DNA of 13,689 nt. Origin: Candidatus Poribacteria bacterium (GTDB taxonomy: Bacteria; Poribacteria; WGA-4E; WGA-3G). This document shows, piece after piece, positions 6,843 to 13,617 of this stretch. Numbering within the stretch: position 1 is the first letter of the stretch; the number at the start of each line of letters is the position of its first letter. A program made the position numbers and the translations under genes. The notes under the pieces were generated by a model that saw only the letters and a program-made list of their open reading frames with translations, was not told the DNA's origin and did not search any database. The stretch spans positions 1 to 13,689 of the forward strand of contig VXZL01000479.1 in NCBI GenBank assembly GCA_009845505.1, given 5' to 3'.

Positions 6843-7736
6843 CTACAAGACTCGCCCTTTCGGAGGCTGTGAGTTTGGGTACCACCGAGAATCGGAAGGC
6901 GGTGCGGGTTCAGGAGGCTGTAGAGAAGCAAACTCAGCCAACTTCGGTCGGATTTCGTCTTCCCAAATCCCTTCCACATCATCAAACGTCAACGGAGTCG
7001 GATTTGACACTTCTGCCTTATACGCCGCTAACAACTCCTGCGTTTTTTCACCAAAATGCGCCACAATATCTGCGACCATCTGTTCTCCAACGCGACGGCT
7101 CGAGGACTCGTTGAAAGACCCCATTGCAAAATGAGGGGCGCGTGTATCATCCGTCGGCATCCGCGACATATCCACACAATCGGGAGCGACTGCCCAAAGC
7201 ACAGAGGTTTCGCCGCGTCCGGCGTGTCCACCCAATCCTTTACCGTCCTCAAAACGCTCAATATCCGCGCCTATGCTCATCGTCGAATACATCCGAACAC
7301 CGACATGTGCCTGCATAATGTCAATCACTATTGGTACGTCTAACCGATGCGGACCCGAATGCCCCGAAAACAGAATCGCACCTTGGAACCCCAATGCATC
7401 CACCGCTCGAATGTGATAGCAAATATTCTTCAAAAACATCCACGGTGGTATCGCTGTTAGCCAGGGTCGTTCTTGATTAACTTGATTGTGTCCCCATGAA
7501 CCGTAACCCCCAATCTCATGGCAGTGCCAATAAAACGGTGGCGCGACAATCCCGCCGTGTGCTTCCGCCGCCTGACAGGAACATTCGTGTGCCCGAATCG
7601 CATCCATTCCGACTGCATTGTGCCAACCGTGCGGTTCGCACAACCCATAAGGTAGATACACCATTGGACACGCCGCTAATGCCGCTTCTAACTCATCAGG
7701 AAACATCCGTTCCCATCGCACTTCATTGTGTCTCAT
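6843..7736 (-). CDS. Creatininase-family metal-dependent amidohydrolase
   Basis: The 297-residue protein belongs to the creatininase (creatinine amidohydrolase / FAPy deformylase) family of dinuclear-metal hydrolases. Visible ligand candidates are Glu34 and His36 in LCEPHGWH, Asp45 in GMDAIRA, His126 in SGHSGPH and Glu176 in GGHAGRGETS. This follows the E-x-H, D, H, E order of the family. The substrate is unknown; members act on creatinine, formamidopyrimidines and other cyclic or acyclic amides, so creatinine itself should not be assumed. The extended N-terminal part with WHCHEIGGYGSWG replaces the usual short loop near the active site. The C-terminus has a proline-rich tail (PPEPAPPSDSRWYP). 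AAAGGAG lies 6 nt before the ATG. The gene follows the desaturase gene with 45 nt between them on the same strand, so they are likely co-transcribed. Confidence 0.85.
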   Translation of the reverse strand: MRHNEVRWERMFPDELEAALAACPMVYLPYGLCEPHGWHNAVGMDAIRAHECSCQAAEAHGGIVAPPFYWHCHEIGGYGSWGHNQVNQERPWLTAIPPWMFLKNICYHIRAVDALGFQGAILFSGHSGPHRLDVPIVIDIMQAHVGVRMYSTMSIGADIERFEDGKGLGGHAGRGETSVLWAVAPDCVDMSRMPTDDTRAPHFAMGSFNESSSRRVGEQMVADIVAHFGEKTQELLAAYKAEVSNPTPLTFDDVEGIWEDEIRPKLAEFASLQPPEPAPPSDSRWYPNSQPPKGRVL

Positions 7737-7781
7737 ACAATACTCCTTTCCAAGAACAGAAAAATACCTCTTATAGATGCC

Positions 7782-8927
7782 TTATTTCAACCCTTTAGGT
7801 GCCAATTCCCCGATGGAACTTTCCAGAAGATTAGATGCTTCCGTGGGTATATGCTGAGCCGTTGGTGGAAGTGGCGTATCAAAAAAGTAGTCGGGATCAG
7901 TTTTTTGCCGCCGCCAAGTTTCGCGCATTTCTCGCCAAGCTCCGAAAAGCGTGCGCAGTTCGGGCATATCTTCGGCAAGCAGATGATGCAATTTTTTCAA
8001 ATTGTAGCAGGGCACACCTGCAAACATGTGATGCTCAATGTGCCAATTCATACGCCAATACAAAAACTCTGCCAACGGATTGAGCTTGATTGACCGTGTG
8101 GATTTGCGGAAGTCAGGATCATTTTCCTTTAAACCACAATGTTGGGTCAGAGAAACGACATAGGATCCCCAGTTTGCAATGAATGCGCTGGCAGTGATGA
8201 TAAGCGGAAAAACCCAATAGCCAGTAGTGAGTGAAACGACAAACAGCGTGCCGTGAAAAAGGAGTAGAACCCGAGACCACCCCATCGATTTTTTATGCTC
8301 TTCGGGTTGGTCAGTATGTAAGGATGCCAACCACTCTTGACTCGGAACCTCTGGCGGTCCCTCTTTACCAAACGCACTGCGGATGGTACAGATAACCGCA
8401 GCAATCAACCCGCCTTTGCTAAAGGTGCGACCGGGTTGCGTGAGCAAATTTATGGTGAATAGTTGGAGGACGAACAGGGAACCTAACTTGGGTTCAAGCG
8501 GGAGAAGATTTTCGCGATCGCCTTCGGGGTACAAGGTGTAGCGATGATGATAGGTATGGCTACTGGCGTAGTCAAAATGATCCCACCAACTTATGAGGCT
8601 CAGTAGGGAAAGGAAAAATTTGTTCAGCCATTTGGTACGAAACACAGTGCCGTGTCCCAATTCGTGGTTGGCTGTCCCTTTGAAAAAACTGGCGACCGTA
8701 CCATGCACAAACAAGGCAATGAAAAAACCGAGCCATATCGTTTGTGACCAAAAGAAGTAAACCAAACTACCCGTCAATAACCAGAGGGCAAGATGCCCAC
8801 CAGCCTGAAACCAGCCTTGCGAGTCGCTCCGTTTTGATAAATTCCGTAAGGTTGTGTGGTCTATTTTACTCCGGTACCATTTGACACGCAGCGTTTTTCG
8901 CACTTCAGCAAGAGGTTGATAAGTCAT
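7782..8927 (-). CDS. Membrane fatty acid desaturase
   Basis: The 381-residue integral membrane di-iron enzyme introduces a double bond into an acyl chain, or hydroxylates a related lipid. All three histidine boxes are present: HELGH (88-92), HTYHH (124-128) and HIEHH (296-300). An additional His263 in TQHCG is a usual ligand of the family. Hydrophobic segments flank the boxes (about 48-80, 103-115, 150-165, 220-260), giving the common two-hairpin topology with the boxes on the cytoplasmic face. Length is typical. The soluble C-terminal tail (about 330-381) is charged. AAAAGGG lies before the ATG at a suitable distance. It is divergent from the LamG gene. An electron donor (ferredoxin or cytochrome b5) is not encoded here. 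The chain position attacked cannot be told. Confidence 0.92.
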   Translation of the reverse strand: MTYQPLAEVRKTLRVKWYRSKIDHTTLRNLSKRSDSQGWFQAGGHLALWLLTGSLVYFFWSQTIWLGFFIALFVHGTVASFFKGTANHELGHGTVFRTKWLNKFFLSLLSLISWWDHFDYASSHTYHHRYTLYPEGDRENLLPLEPKLGSLFVLQLFTINLLTQPGRTFSKGGLIAAVICTIRSAFGKEGPPEVPSQEWLASLHTDQPEEHKKSMGWSRVLLLFHGTLFVVSLTTGYWVFPLIITASAFIANWGSYVVSLTQHCGLKENDPDFRKSTRSIKLNPLAEFLYWRMNWHIEHHMFAGVPCYNLKKLHHLLAEDMPELRTLFGAWREMRETWRRQKTDPDYFFDTPLPPTAQHIPTEASNLLESSIGELAPKGLK

Positions 8928-8958
8928 TTGAATACCCTTTTATCTCTAACGTTTGTTG

Positions 8959-8986
8959 ACCCGTATGTAAGGCATCACACACGGGT
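8959..8986 (-). promoter_or_regulatory. Inverted repeat in the desaturase leader
   Basis: ACCCGTATGT (8959-8968) and ACACACGGGT (8977-8986) pair at 9 of 10 positions around an 8-nt loop. The element ends about 31 nt upstream of the desaturase ATG. It may be an operator for a dimeric regulator or a hairpin in the leader mRNA. No T-tract follows, so it is not an evident terminator. Confidence 0.4.
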
Positions 8987-9100
8987 ACTAATTTGACATC
9001 TGCATTGGAAAATGGCGCATCCATGCCACACAACAGCACAAAATGGATCTTGCCATTAAAACGTAAGTTCCAGAAAAATATGGTAAAAAGAGAACCGCTT

Positions 9101-9109
9101 TGGTATAAT
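9101..9109 (+). promoter_or_regulatory. Extended -10 promoter of the LamG gene
   Basis: TGGTATAAT: a perfect TATAAT at 9104-9109 with TG one base upstream. The -35 region (TGGTAA at 9081-9086, 17-nt spacing) is poor, which extended -10 promoters tolerate. The start would be near 9116, giving a leader of about 140 nt. Confidence 0.45.
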
Positions 9110-9255
9110 TGCGGGAACTCACATTTCAGAAAAATAGCCTCTACGGATATTGTATCACTTCTCTGCGAAATTGACGATTTTTTTCTGCGTTTGAAAATAT
9201 CAGGCATAACGAAGACTAAAGTAGACTTCAGATGAACCTAATGGAGGTGAATCAA

Positions 9256-10065
9256 ATGATGCGTCTAACAGTCATAATTTTCGGTATCCTGTGCTGCCTT
9301 GCCATATCCTTGAGATACAGCAACGCTGAAATCGATCCAACAACTGCCGTTGGCGTATGGCTCTTTAACGAGACCGATGGTGACACGGCATCCGATTCCT
9401 CTGGAAACGGCAATGATGGCACACTGGAGGGTGACCCCAACTGGGTCCCCGGTGGCAAATTTGGCAACGCCCTGGAATTGGATGGTGCAGGTGATTACGT
9501 CAGCGTCCCTGACCATAAAACCTTGGATACCGAACTCAGTGAGGCACTCACAATCGTCATCTGGGTTCAAGGCACTTACAGGCCGAACGACTGGCACGGG
9601 TTAGTGACAAAAGCACAAGGATGGCAAGTCGACATGTGTTACCTGTTACAACGGGCTGCTAATGGCAAATTCGAGTTCGCGCCTTTCGGGGAAGCAGGCA
9701 ATACCGTCTGGACAGCATCCAACATCCTACCTGAAGATGACACATGGTATCATGTAGCTGGTGTCTATACCGGCGAAGAAGCACAGATTTACGTTGACGG
9801 CGTGCTTTCTGGCACGCGGGTCTTTTCTGCGGACATTGCCGACACGAACGCCCCTGTAGTCATTGGAACCAATTACCCAACCGGCATTCAGCCAGTAAAC
9901 GGTCTTATCGACGAGGCTGCGATTTTTAGCGTCGCTTTGGAAGAAGAAGACATCAACGCCATCATGAACGACGGCTTGGAGGAGACACTTGGTATACTCG
10001 CTGTCGAACCTTCAGACAAATTGGCAGTGACCTGGGGCGACTTAAAAGTCGGTAATGATAAATGA
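9256..10065 (+). CDS. Secreted LamG (concanavalin-A-like) domain protein
   Basis: This 269-residue protein has a Sec signal peptide (MMRLTVIIFGILCCLAISLR, cleavage likely after SNA at residue 24), then one LamG/laminin-G-like jelly-roll (about 31-235). Typical elements are VGVWLFNETDGDTASDSSGN, GNALELDGAGDYVSVPD, WYHVAGVYTGEEAQIYVDG and GLIDEAAIFSVALEEEDI. Such domains bind carbohydrates or proteins at the surface or outside the cell; no catalytic site is seen. A short tail (LAVEPSDKLAVTWGDLK) follows the domain. From memory, similar endings occur on other LamG proteins of this bacterial group. I chose the ATG at 9256 because GGAGGTGA at 9243-9250 is perfectly placed for it. An upstream ATG at 9232 would put that site inside the gene and add eight polar residues before the signal peptide. 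Confidence 0.85.
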   Translation: MMRLTVIIFGILCCLAISLRYSNAEIDPTTAVGVWLFNETDGDTASDSSGNGNDGTLEGDPNWVPGGKFGNALELDGAGDYVSVPDHKTLDTELSEALTIVIWVQGTYRPNDWHGLVTKAQGWQVDMCYLLQRAANGKFEFAPFGEAGNTVWTASNILPEDDTWYHVAGVYTGEEAQIYVDGVLSGTRVFSADIADTNAPVVIGTNYPTGIQPVNGLIDEAAIFSVALEEEDINAIMNDGLEETLGILAVEPSDKLAVTWGDLKVGNDK

Positions 10066-10120
10066 CGGATTCCGCTGGTAGAATCAGGTGCGAAACACAA
10101 TCGTTTACTTATCTATGCTA

Positions 10121-10161
10121 TCACCTACCGTTCTCGGATTTGGTCCGGGAACGGTAGGTGA
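10121..10161. terminator. Strong bidirectional hairpin between convergent genes
   Basis: TCACCTACCGTTC (10121-10133) pairs perfectly with GAACGGTAGGTGA (10149-10161). The stem extends inward through TCGG/CCGG with one T-G wobble, giving about 17 bp closed by a 7-nt loop. It lies between the LamG stop and the end of the PhyH gene on the other strand, where both transcripts must end. Neither side has a T-tract, so a dispersed repeat or an mRNA 3'-end stabiliser is an alternative. Confidence 0.6.
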
Positions 10162-10171
10162 GAAATAACCA

Positions 10172-11905
10172 TTATTCCCGCTTTTCACCGGGTTTGCGAT
10201 ACTTCGACGAATAGCTATCGCCATCCGGATCGTACGAAACGGATACCTGTCCATCATGCACAACGAGTCGGGGTACAGTGCGGTGGCGACCATCGCGTTC
10301 GGGTCCCCGCATGACAGCGAATTGTGCCTCCGTCATATCTTCAACCATATCGCCCCACCGATCTTGTGGGTCAATCACACCGCCACCCCAATTGGAATTT
10401 TTCGACTGATACTTAATCAGGACGCCGCGTCTCGGGATTGGATTCTTCCACGCTAAGGCACCGTGTGTGCAACCGCCGTCCATAAAGAAGAGAACATCCC
10501 CGGCTTTCATAACCGGCTGCACCACCAACCCCATCGTGTCATCACACGTCCGAATCCCGCGGGGCGATGGATACTGGGTCTTGTGGGATCCCGGCACACA
10601 TGCGAAACCGCCGAGTTCTGGCTCGACATCACGCAATTGCCATGTAATGGTGACGGTCTCGCAATAACTCCGTCCGTTCTTAAAATAATAACCGCGTGAT
10701 GGACTCATCGGCTCATTTCCATCGTGGAGAGAGTGCCCCGATGTGCCTTGAACAGCACAGAACACCGTCGCACCCCCTGTGCGATAGCCGCTACCGCCCA
10801 TCCAATTGAGGCGATGCACGACAGCCGGATGCGCAATCATCCGTCGAAACGGTTCGTTATACGGATCGGGTAGGTCTAACAAACCCGGCAAAAGCGGACG
10901 ACCTGTACCCGCTTGGCTTATCGAACCTCTCGCCAGTTCGCTACCAACGACGATGCGATCTTGGAATTTATCCACCGCCTCATTGGCGGCTGCCAACCAC
11001 TCCTCATCCATCACACCGCGCACCACGAGATACCCGTTCAGATCCCAGAAATAAAACTCTTTCTCATCAATCCCTGAAATCGGGTCGCGGGTATAAATCG
11101 ATGGATGAATGACGGATGTCCCTTCCTCCACCCACGTCTCCTCACCATCTGTATTTAGCACCGGCGACGGGCTTGACCCCTTAAACCCAGGGACATACAT
11201 GACCGCTTTTTGCGCAGGCGCTGCTTTATCCGCCCATCTCGGCAGCACCTCGGTTTCTGCGTTGGGGCCATCGGGATTCGACTGAATCGCGGCACGTCCG
11301 GCGTACCAGTAAGTTAGCAACCTTTTCGATCCATTTTTCCACGGTCGAACGCCTTGGAGCGTAGCGGATGCGACTAAAAACAGATCGCCTGCCTTGAGTT
11401 CAGGTTGTATCACTAACCCCATATCATCAACACCGGTCGTCAAGTCGCGCGGGGTTTCAACGTTGCTCTTGTGGCTCGCCTGCACGACAACCAATCCACC
11501 GTCTTCTTCTGCGACATCCTCCAGCACCCAGATTGCCCTCACGCCTTGAGAACTTCGCTGACCGTTTTGTAGAAAATAGGCTTGGGACGGATTTCTCGGC
11601 TCATCGCCACCGGAGAGGGTCATCCTTACTTCGCCTTCTCGATTTCCCAGCAGTCGCGGGGCTTGATCGAGTCGAAAACCGTGTCCGACGATCTGGTTGA
11701 GATACCACACCACTTTAGGGTGTACGAGTAGGTCGCGGAACAATTCACGATGTAGACCGCCTAAGAGCATCTCACTGTCCGCAACAGCATCTAACGCCTC
11801 GTTCAGTGCTGCCACCTCTTCCTGAGTGAGAACACCCGGAACGTGTAGGTAGCCCGCCACATCAAAAGCGTAATTCTCTTCATTGCTCATGAGTTCGTTA
11901 TCCAT
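10172..11905 (-). CDS. Tandem phytanoyl-CoA-dioxygenase-like (PhyH) protein with degenerate N-terminal half
   Basis: The 577-residue protein has two homologous Fe(II)/2-oxoglutarate oxygenase halves (about 13-205 and 284-505), twice the normal PhyH length. The C-terminal half shows LHDGNEP (His394), PGSHK (His441) and THGALAW (His481), with a candidate 2-oxoglutarate-binding Arg in PRRGVLIKY. The N-terminal half aligns closely (NGQR to NGRS, SHK to SHK, DDMGLVIQP to DDTMGLVVQP, WKN to WKN). However, Ser98 stands at the His394 position and Gln184 at the His481 position, so it cannot bind iron in the usual way. The active half reads H-x-G where classical members read H-x-D/E. Substrate and reaction are unknown; hydroxylation or another radical C-H functionalisation is expected. 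AGGAGG lies 5 nt before the ATG. It follows the MBL-cupin gene by 15 nt and is last in its operon. The family is certain, the chemistry is not. Confidence 0.88.
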   Translation of the reverse strand: MDNELMSNEENYAFDVAGYLHVPGVLTQEEVAALNEALDAVADSEMLLGGLHRELFRDLLVHPKVVWYLNQIVGHGFRLDQAPRLLGNREGEVRMTLSGGDEPRNPSQAYFLQNGQRSSQGVRAIWVLEDVAEEDGGLVVVQASHKSNVETPRDLTTGVDDMGLVIQPELKAGDLFLVASATLQGVRPWKNGSKRLLTYWYAGRAAIQSNPDGPNAETEVLPRWADKAAPAQKAVMYVPGFKGSSPSPVLNTDGEETWVEEGTSVIHPSIYTRDPISGIDEKEFYFWDLNGYLVVRGVMDEEWLAAANEAVDKFQDRIVVGSELARGSISQAGTGRPLLPGLLDLPDPYNEPFRRMIAHPAVVHRLNWMGGSGYRTGGATVFCAVQGTSGHSLHDGNEPMSPSRGYYFKNGRSYCETVTITWQLRDVEPELGGFACVPGSHKTQYPSPRGIRTCDDTMGLVVQPVMKAGDVLFFMDGGCTHGALAWKNPIPRRGVLIKYQSKNSNWGGGVIDPQDRWGDMVEDMTEAQFAVMRGPERDGRHRTVPRLVVHDGQVSVSYDPDGDSYSSKYRKPGEKRE

Positions 11906-11920
11906 CTGTTCCTCCTGTTA

Positions 11921-12982
11921 TTAAACCTCGCCATCCCAGTAACTGAGACTTGGGTCCTTACGGTAAATCTTTCCAACAACGTACGGTAGCACCTTATTGG
12001 AGTCTGGATATTCGCTTACATCGTGAGGTGTAGTGGTTCCGAGTATAAATAACACGACTGGGGCATCACTATTATTCACAAACTTATGCGCGCCGATTGT
12101 GCCGGGCGGAAACGCGATGAAATCCCCCTCCCTCACTTCCACATCGCCGCGTGGGGTTTTCAGCGTGCAAGCTCCTTCCATCACGTAGCACATCTCTTCG
12201 CCGAAATTGTGAAAATGCATCGGGAAACTCATCTTACCGGGTAGGAGACGGATCACGCGATACCCTAAATTCTTGCCACCGATGAGCGGGTCAATGTCCT
12301 TGTCCTCAAAATCATAAGGATGTGGGGCATTTTTATACTGCCACTCTACTTCATCAATATGGATACGATTGATGTAGATGTCGCGGCGCGCTTGGAGGCA
12401 GTCAACGAGGTGTTGTCGGGCATCTTTAAAGATGGAGTGTCCGTCGCCAACAAGAATCGTGTTAAAGCGGAGCCCCAAAATCTTACGCAATTCGAGTGCT
12501 GCTTTAGGTGGATCACTCAATTTTTCATCGGCGAGTAAGGTCAACGCGCCCATCGGCGCGCCTACCACCAGATCGCCGAACAGAACGGTCCCCTTCTCTG
12601 GAAAGTAGAGTGCGATTTCGCCTGGGCTTTTTCCATAACTGAGATGGACAGCATGTAAGCCAGGGACAATCGCCTCTCGATCCTGCACGGTCCTTGTGGG
12701 TCTGATGCTCAGCGCATCAGCATCCGCTTCATGCACAATCACGTCGGCACCCGTCTGCTCCCGAAGCGCAGCGGCTTCGCGTTCATGATCGGCATTCGTC
12801 AGCACAATCGACCTCACGCCACCGAGTGCTGTCAGGTGTTCCTGATCGGCATCTGACATTGCAACCGGATCTATAAGGATATTTCCGTCAGGACGCACCC
12901 ACAAATGCCCGTTAAAGTCTACCTGCCGTTCTGGACTAAAGACGCTCCAACTGTATAAATCTTCAAAAATCAAACGTTTCAT
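11921..12982 (-). CDS. Fusion of degenerate metallo-beta-lactamase-fold domain and cupin
   Basis: The 353-residue protein joins an N-terminal MBL-fold domain (about 15-200) to a C-terminal cupin (about 240-320). The MBL part keeps ILIDPV, a remnant of the metal motif (LTNADHE: Asp65, His66), FGDLVVG (Asp137) and GDGHSIF (His182). It has lost the first two histidines of THxHxDH and the His of the GHTPG motif (YGKSPGE, Lys118). At most one metal could bind. The cupin is intact: HFH (256, 258), Glu262 and His299 with the G-x5-H-x-H-x3-E and G-x5-P-x-G...H patterns. It may bind iron, manganese or another metal and act as a dioxygenase, isomerase or sensor. I chose the ATG at 12982, which has GAGG 9 nt upstream; a GTG at 12997 would add five residues and overlap that site. 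It sits between the lipoprotein and PhyH genes, 25 and 15 nt apart. Cytoplasmic. Confidence 0.8.
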   Translation of the reverse strand: MKRLIFEDLYSWSVFSPERQVDFNGHLWVRPDGNILIDPVAMSDADQEHLTALGGVRSIVLTNADHEREAAALREQTGADVIVHEADADALSIRPTRTVQDREAIVPGLHAVHLSYGKSPGEIALYFPEKGTVLFGDLVVGAPMGALTLLADEKLSDPPKAALELRKILGLRFNTILVGDGHSIFKDARQHLVDCLQARRDIYINRIHIDEVEWQYKNAPHPYDFEDKDIDPLIGGKNLGYRVIRLLPGKMSFPMHFHNFGEEMCYVMEGACTLKTPRGDVEVREGDFIAFPPGTIGAHKFVNNSDAPVVLFILGTTTPHDVSEYPDSNKVLPYVVGKIYRKDPSLSYWDGEV

Positions 12983-13007
12983 TACTACATGCCTCACACA
13001 TTAGTTG

Positions 13008-13550
13008 CTATGGGACGGCTTCAGGTTTCTCCTTTGAGACGAACCCGTAAACTTCAAGTTCGTGTATGAAGGCTTTACCCAACACTGTATACGCCACAAT
13101 TCCGCCACGCCTTGGATCCCACTCACCCGCTTTCTTTTTATCTTCAGTAGTCCCGCTGATGTAGATACGGATTGTATCCGTCACAACACCACTGACGCGT
13201 GCCTCAATGACTGGACTGTCGTTGTTCTGAACCTGCAGAATTGCGCGCCAATGTCCTTCACCCTCCAATTTCTCGTATATCATACAGTTTATGATGTTAG
13301 TCCCGCGGATCGCGATCCGATGAATCGCCTTTTGCGTTGGTAAGTTTAGGTGAATCCATCTGCCATCCGCATATCCTTTCGTCTGGACATCACCGTCTAT
13401 CATCTCCGGTGAAGTACAGGTAACGCCTTCCGTGACAGCGTAGTTGTAAAGCTCCTGCGGTTCAAAAATCATCTGCAATACTTTGGACTGACATCCTAAA
13501 ACGATTGTAACCGCGAAAATTGCTGGTAAGATAAAGAGGTAACGTCGCAT
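13008..13550 (-). CDS. Lipoprotein with F5/8-type (discoidin-like) ligand-binding domain
   Basis: The 180-residue protein begins with a lipoprotein signal peptide: MRR, a hydrophobic core, and the lipobox VLGC with Cys20 as the lipidated residue. The rest resembles a galactose-binding-like jelly-roll of the F5/8 C (discoidin) type. It has the strand-and-loop pattern GRWIHLNLPTQKAIHRIAIR, then DTIRIYISGT and a closing strand IHELEVYGF. Such domains bind sugars or other ligands and have no catalytic residues. The assignment is by pattern and less sure than the lipobox. The ATG has AGGAGG and GGGAG upstream, and a promoter lies about 40 nt before it. It is the first gene of the operon with the MBL-cupin and PhyH proteins, which suggests it presents or captures their substrate at the envelope. 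Confidence 0.72.
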   Translation of the reverse strand: MRRYLFILPAIFAVTIVLGCQSKVLQMIFEPQELYNYAVTEGVTCTSPEMIDGDVQTKGYADGRWIHLNLPTQKAIHRIAIRGTNIINCMIYEKLEGEGHWRAILQVQNNDSPVIEARVSGVVTDTIRIYISGTTEDKKKAGEWDPRRGGIVAYTVLGKAFIHELEVYGFVSKEKPEAVP

Positions 13551-13588
13551 CTCCCGCCTCCTGTTGTCTGTTTCCGCTTTTGGAGAAT

Positions 13589-13617
13589 ATCATACCACAT
13601 TTCCATTCTTCTTTGAA
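13589..13617 (-). promoter_or_regulatory. Promoter of the lipoprotein/MBL-cupin/PhyH operon
   Basis: On the minus strand TTCAAA (13612-13617) is followed after 17 nt by TATGAT (13589-13594). TGG just upstream of the -10 makes an extended -10. The start would be near 13582, about 30 nt before the ATG at 13550, leaving room for the AGGAGG site. No further gene is supported between 13551 and the right edge. Confidence 0.55.

Larger units (their letters stand above)
8928..9255. other. Divergent intergenic region between desaturase and LamG genes
   Basis: About 330 nt without a convincing gene. It holds a 10-bp-arm inverted repeat close to the desaturase start, an extended -10 for the LamG gene, and a near-repeat of CAGAAAAATA (9071-9080 and 9127-9136). 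An 80-codon open frame at 8993-9235 begins with TTG, has no Shine-Dalgarno and spans the promoter, so I did not call it. Confidence 0.6.

Noticed and set aside
6794..7134. Plus-strand frames of about 100 codons after the sulfatase
   Set aside because: They run antisense through the creatininase-family gene C-terminus and have no Shine-Dalgarno.
8993..8998. Perfect TTGACA on the plus strand as a -35
   Set aside because: No acceptable -10 lies 15-19 nt downstream (CGCATC at the 17-nt position).
8905..9207. Open frame of about 100 codons on the minus strand overlapping the desaturase start
   Set aside because: It overlaps the desaturase N-terminus in another frame and covers the regulatory inverted repeat; composition is not protein-like.
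8993..9235. Open frame of 80 codons in the desaturase-LamG gap, plus strand
   Set aside because: It begins with TTG, has no Shine-Dalgarno, has no recognisable domain and spans the extended -10 of the LamG gene.
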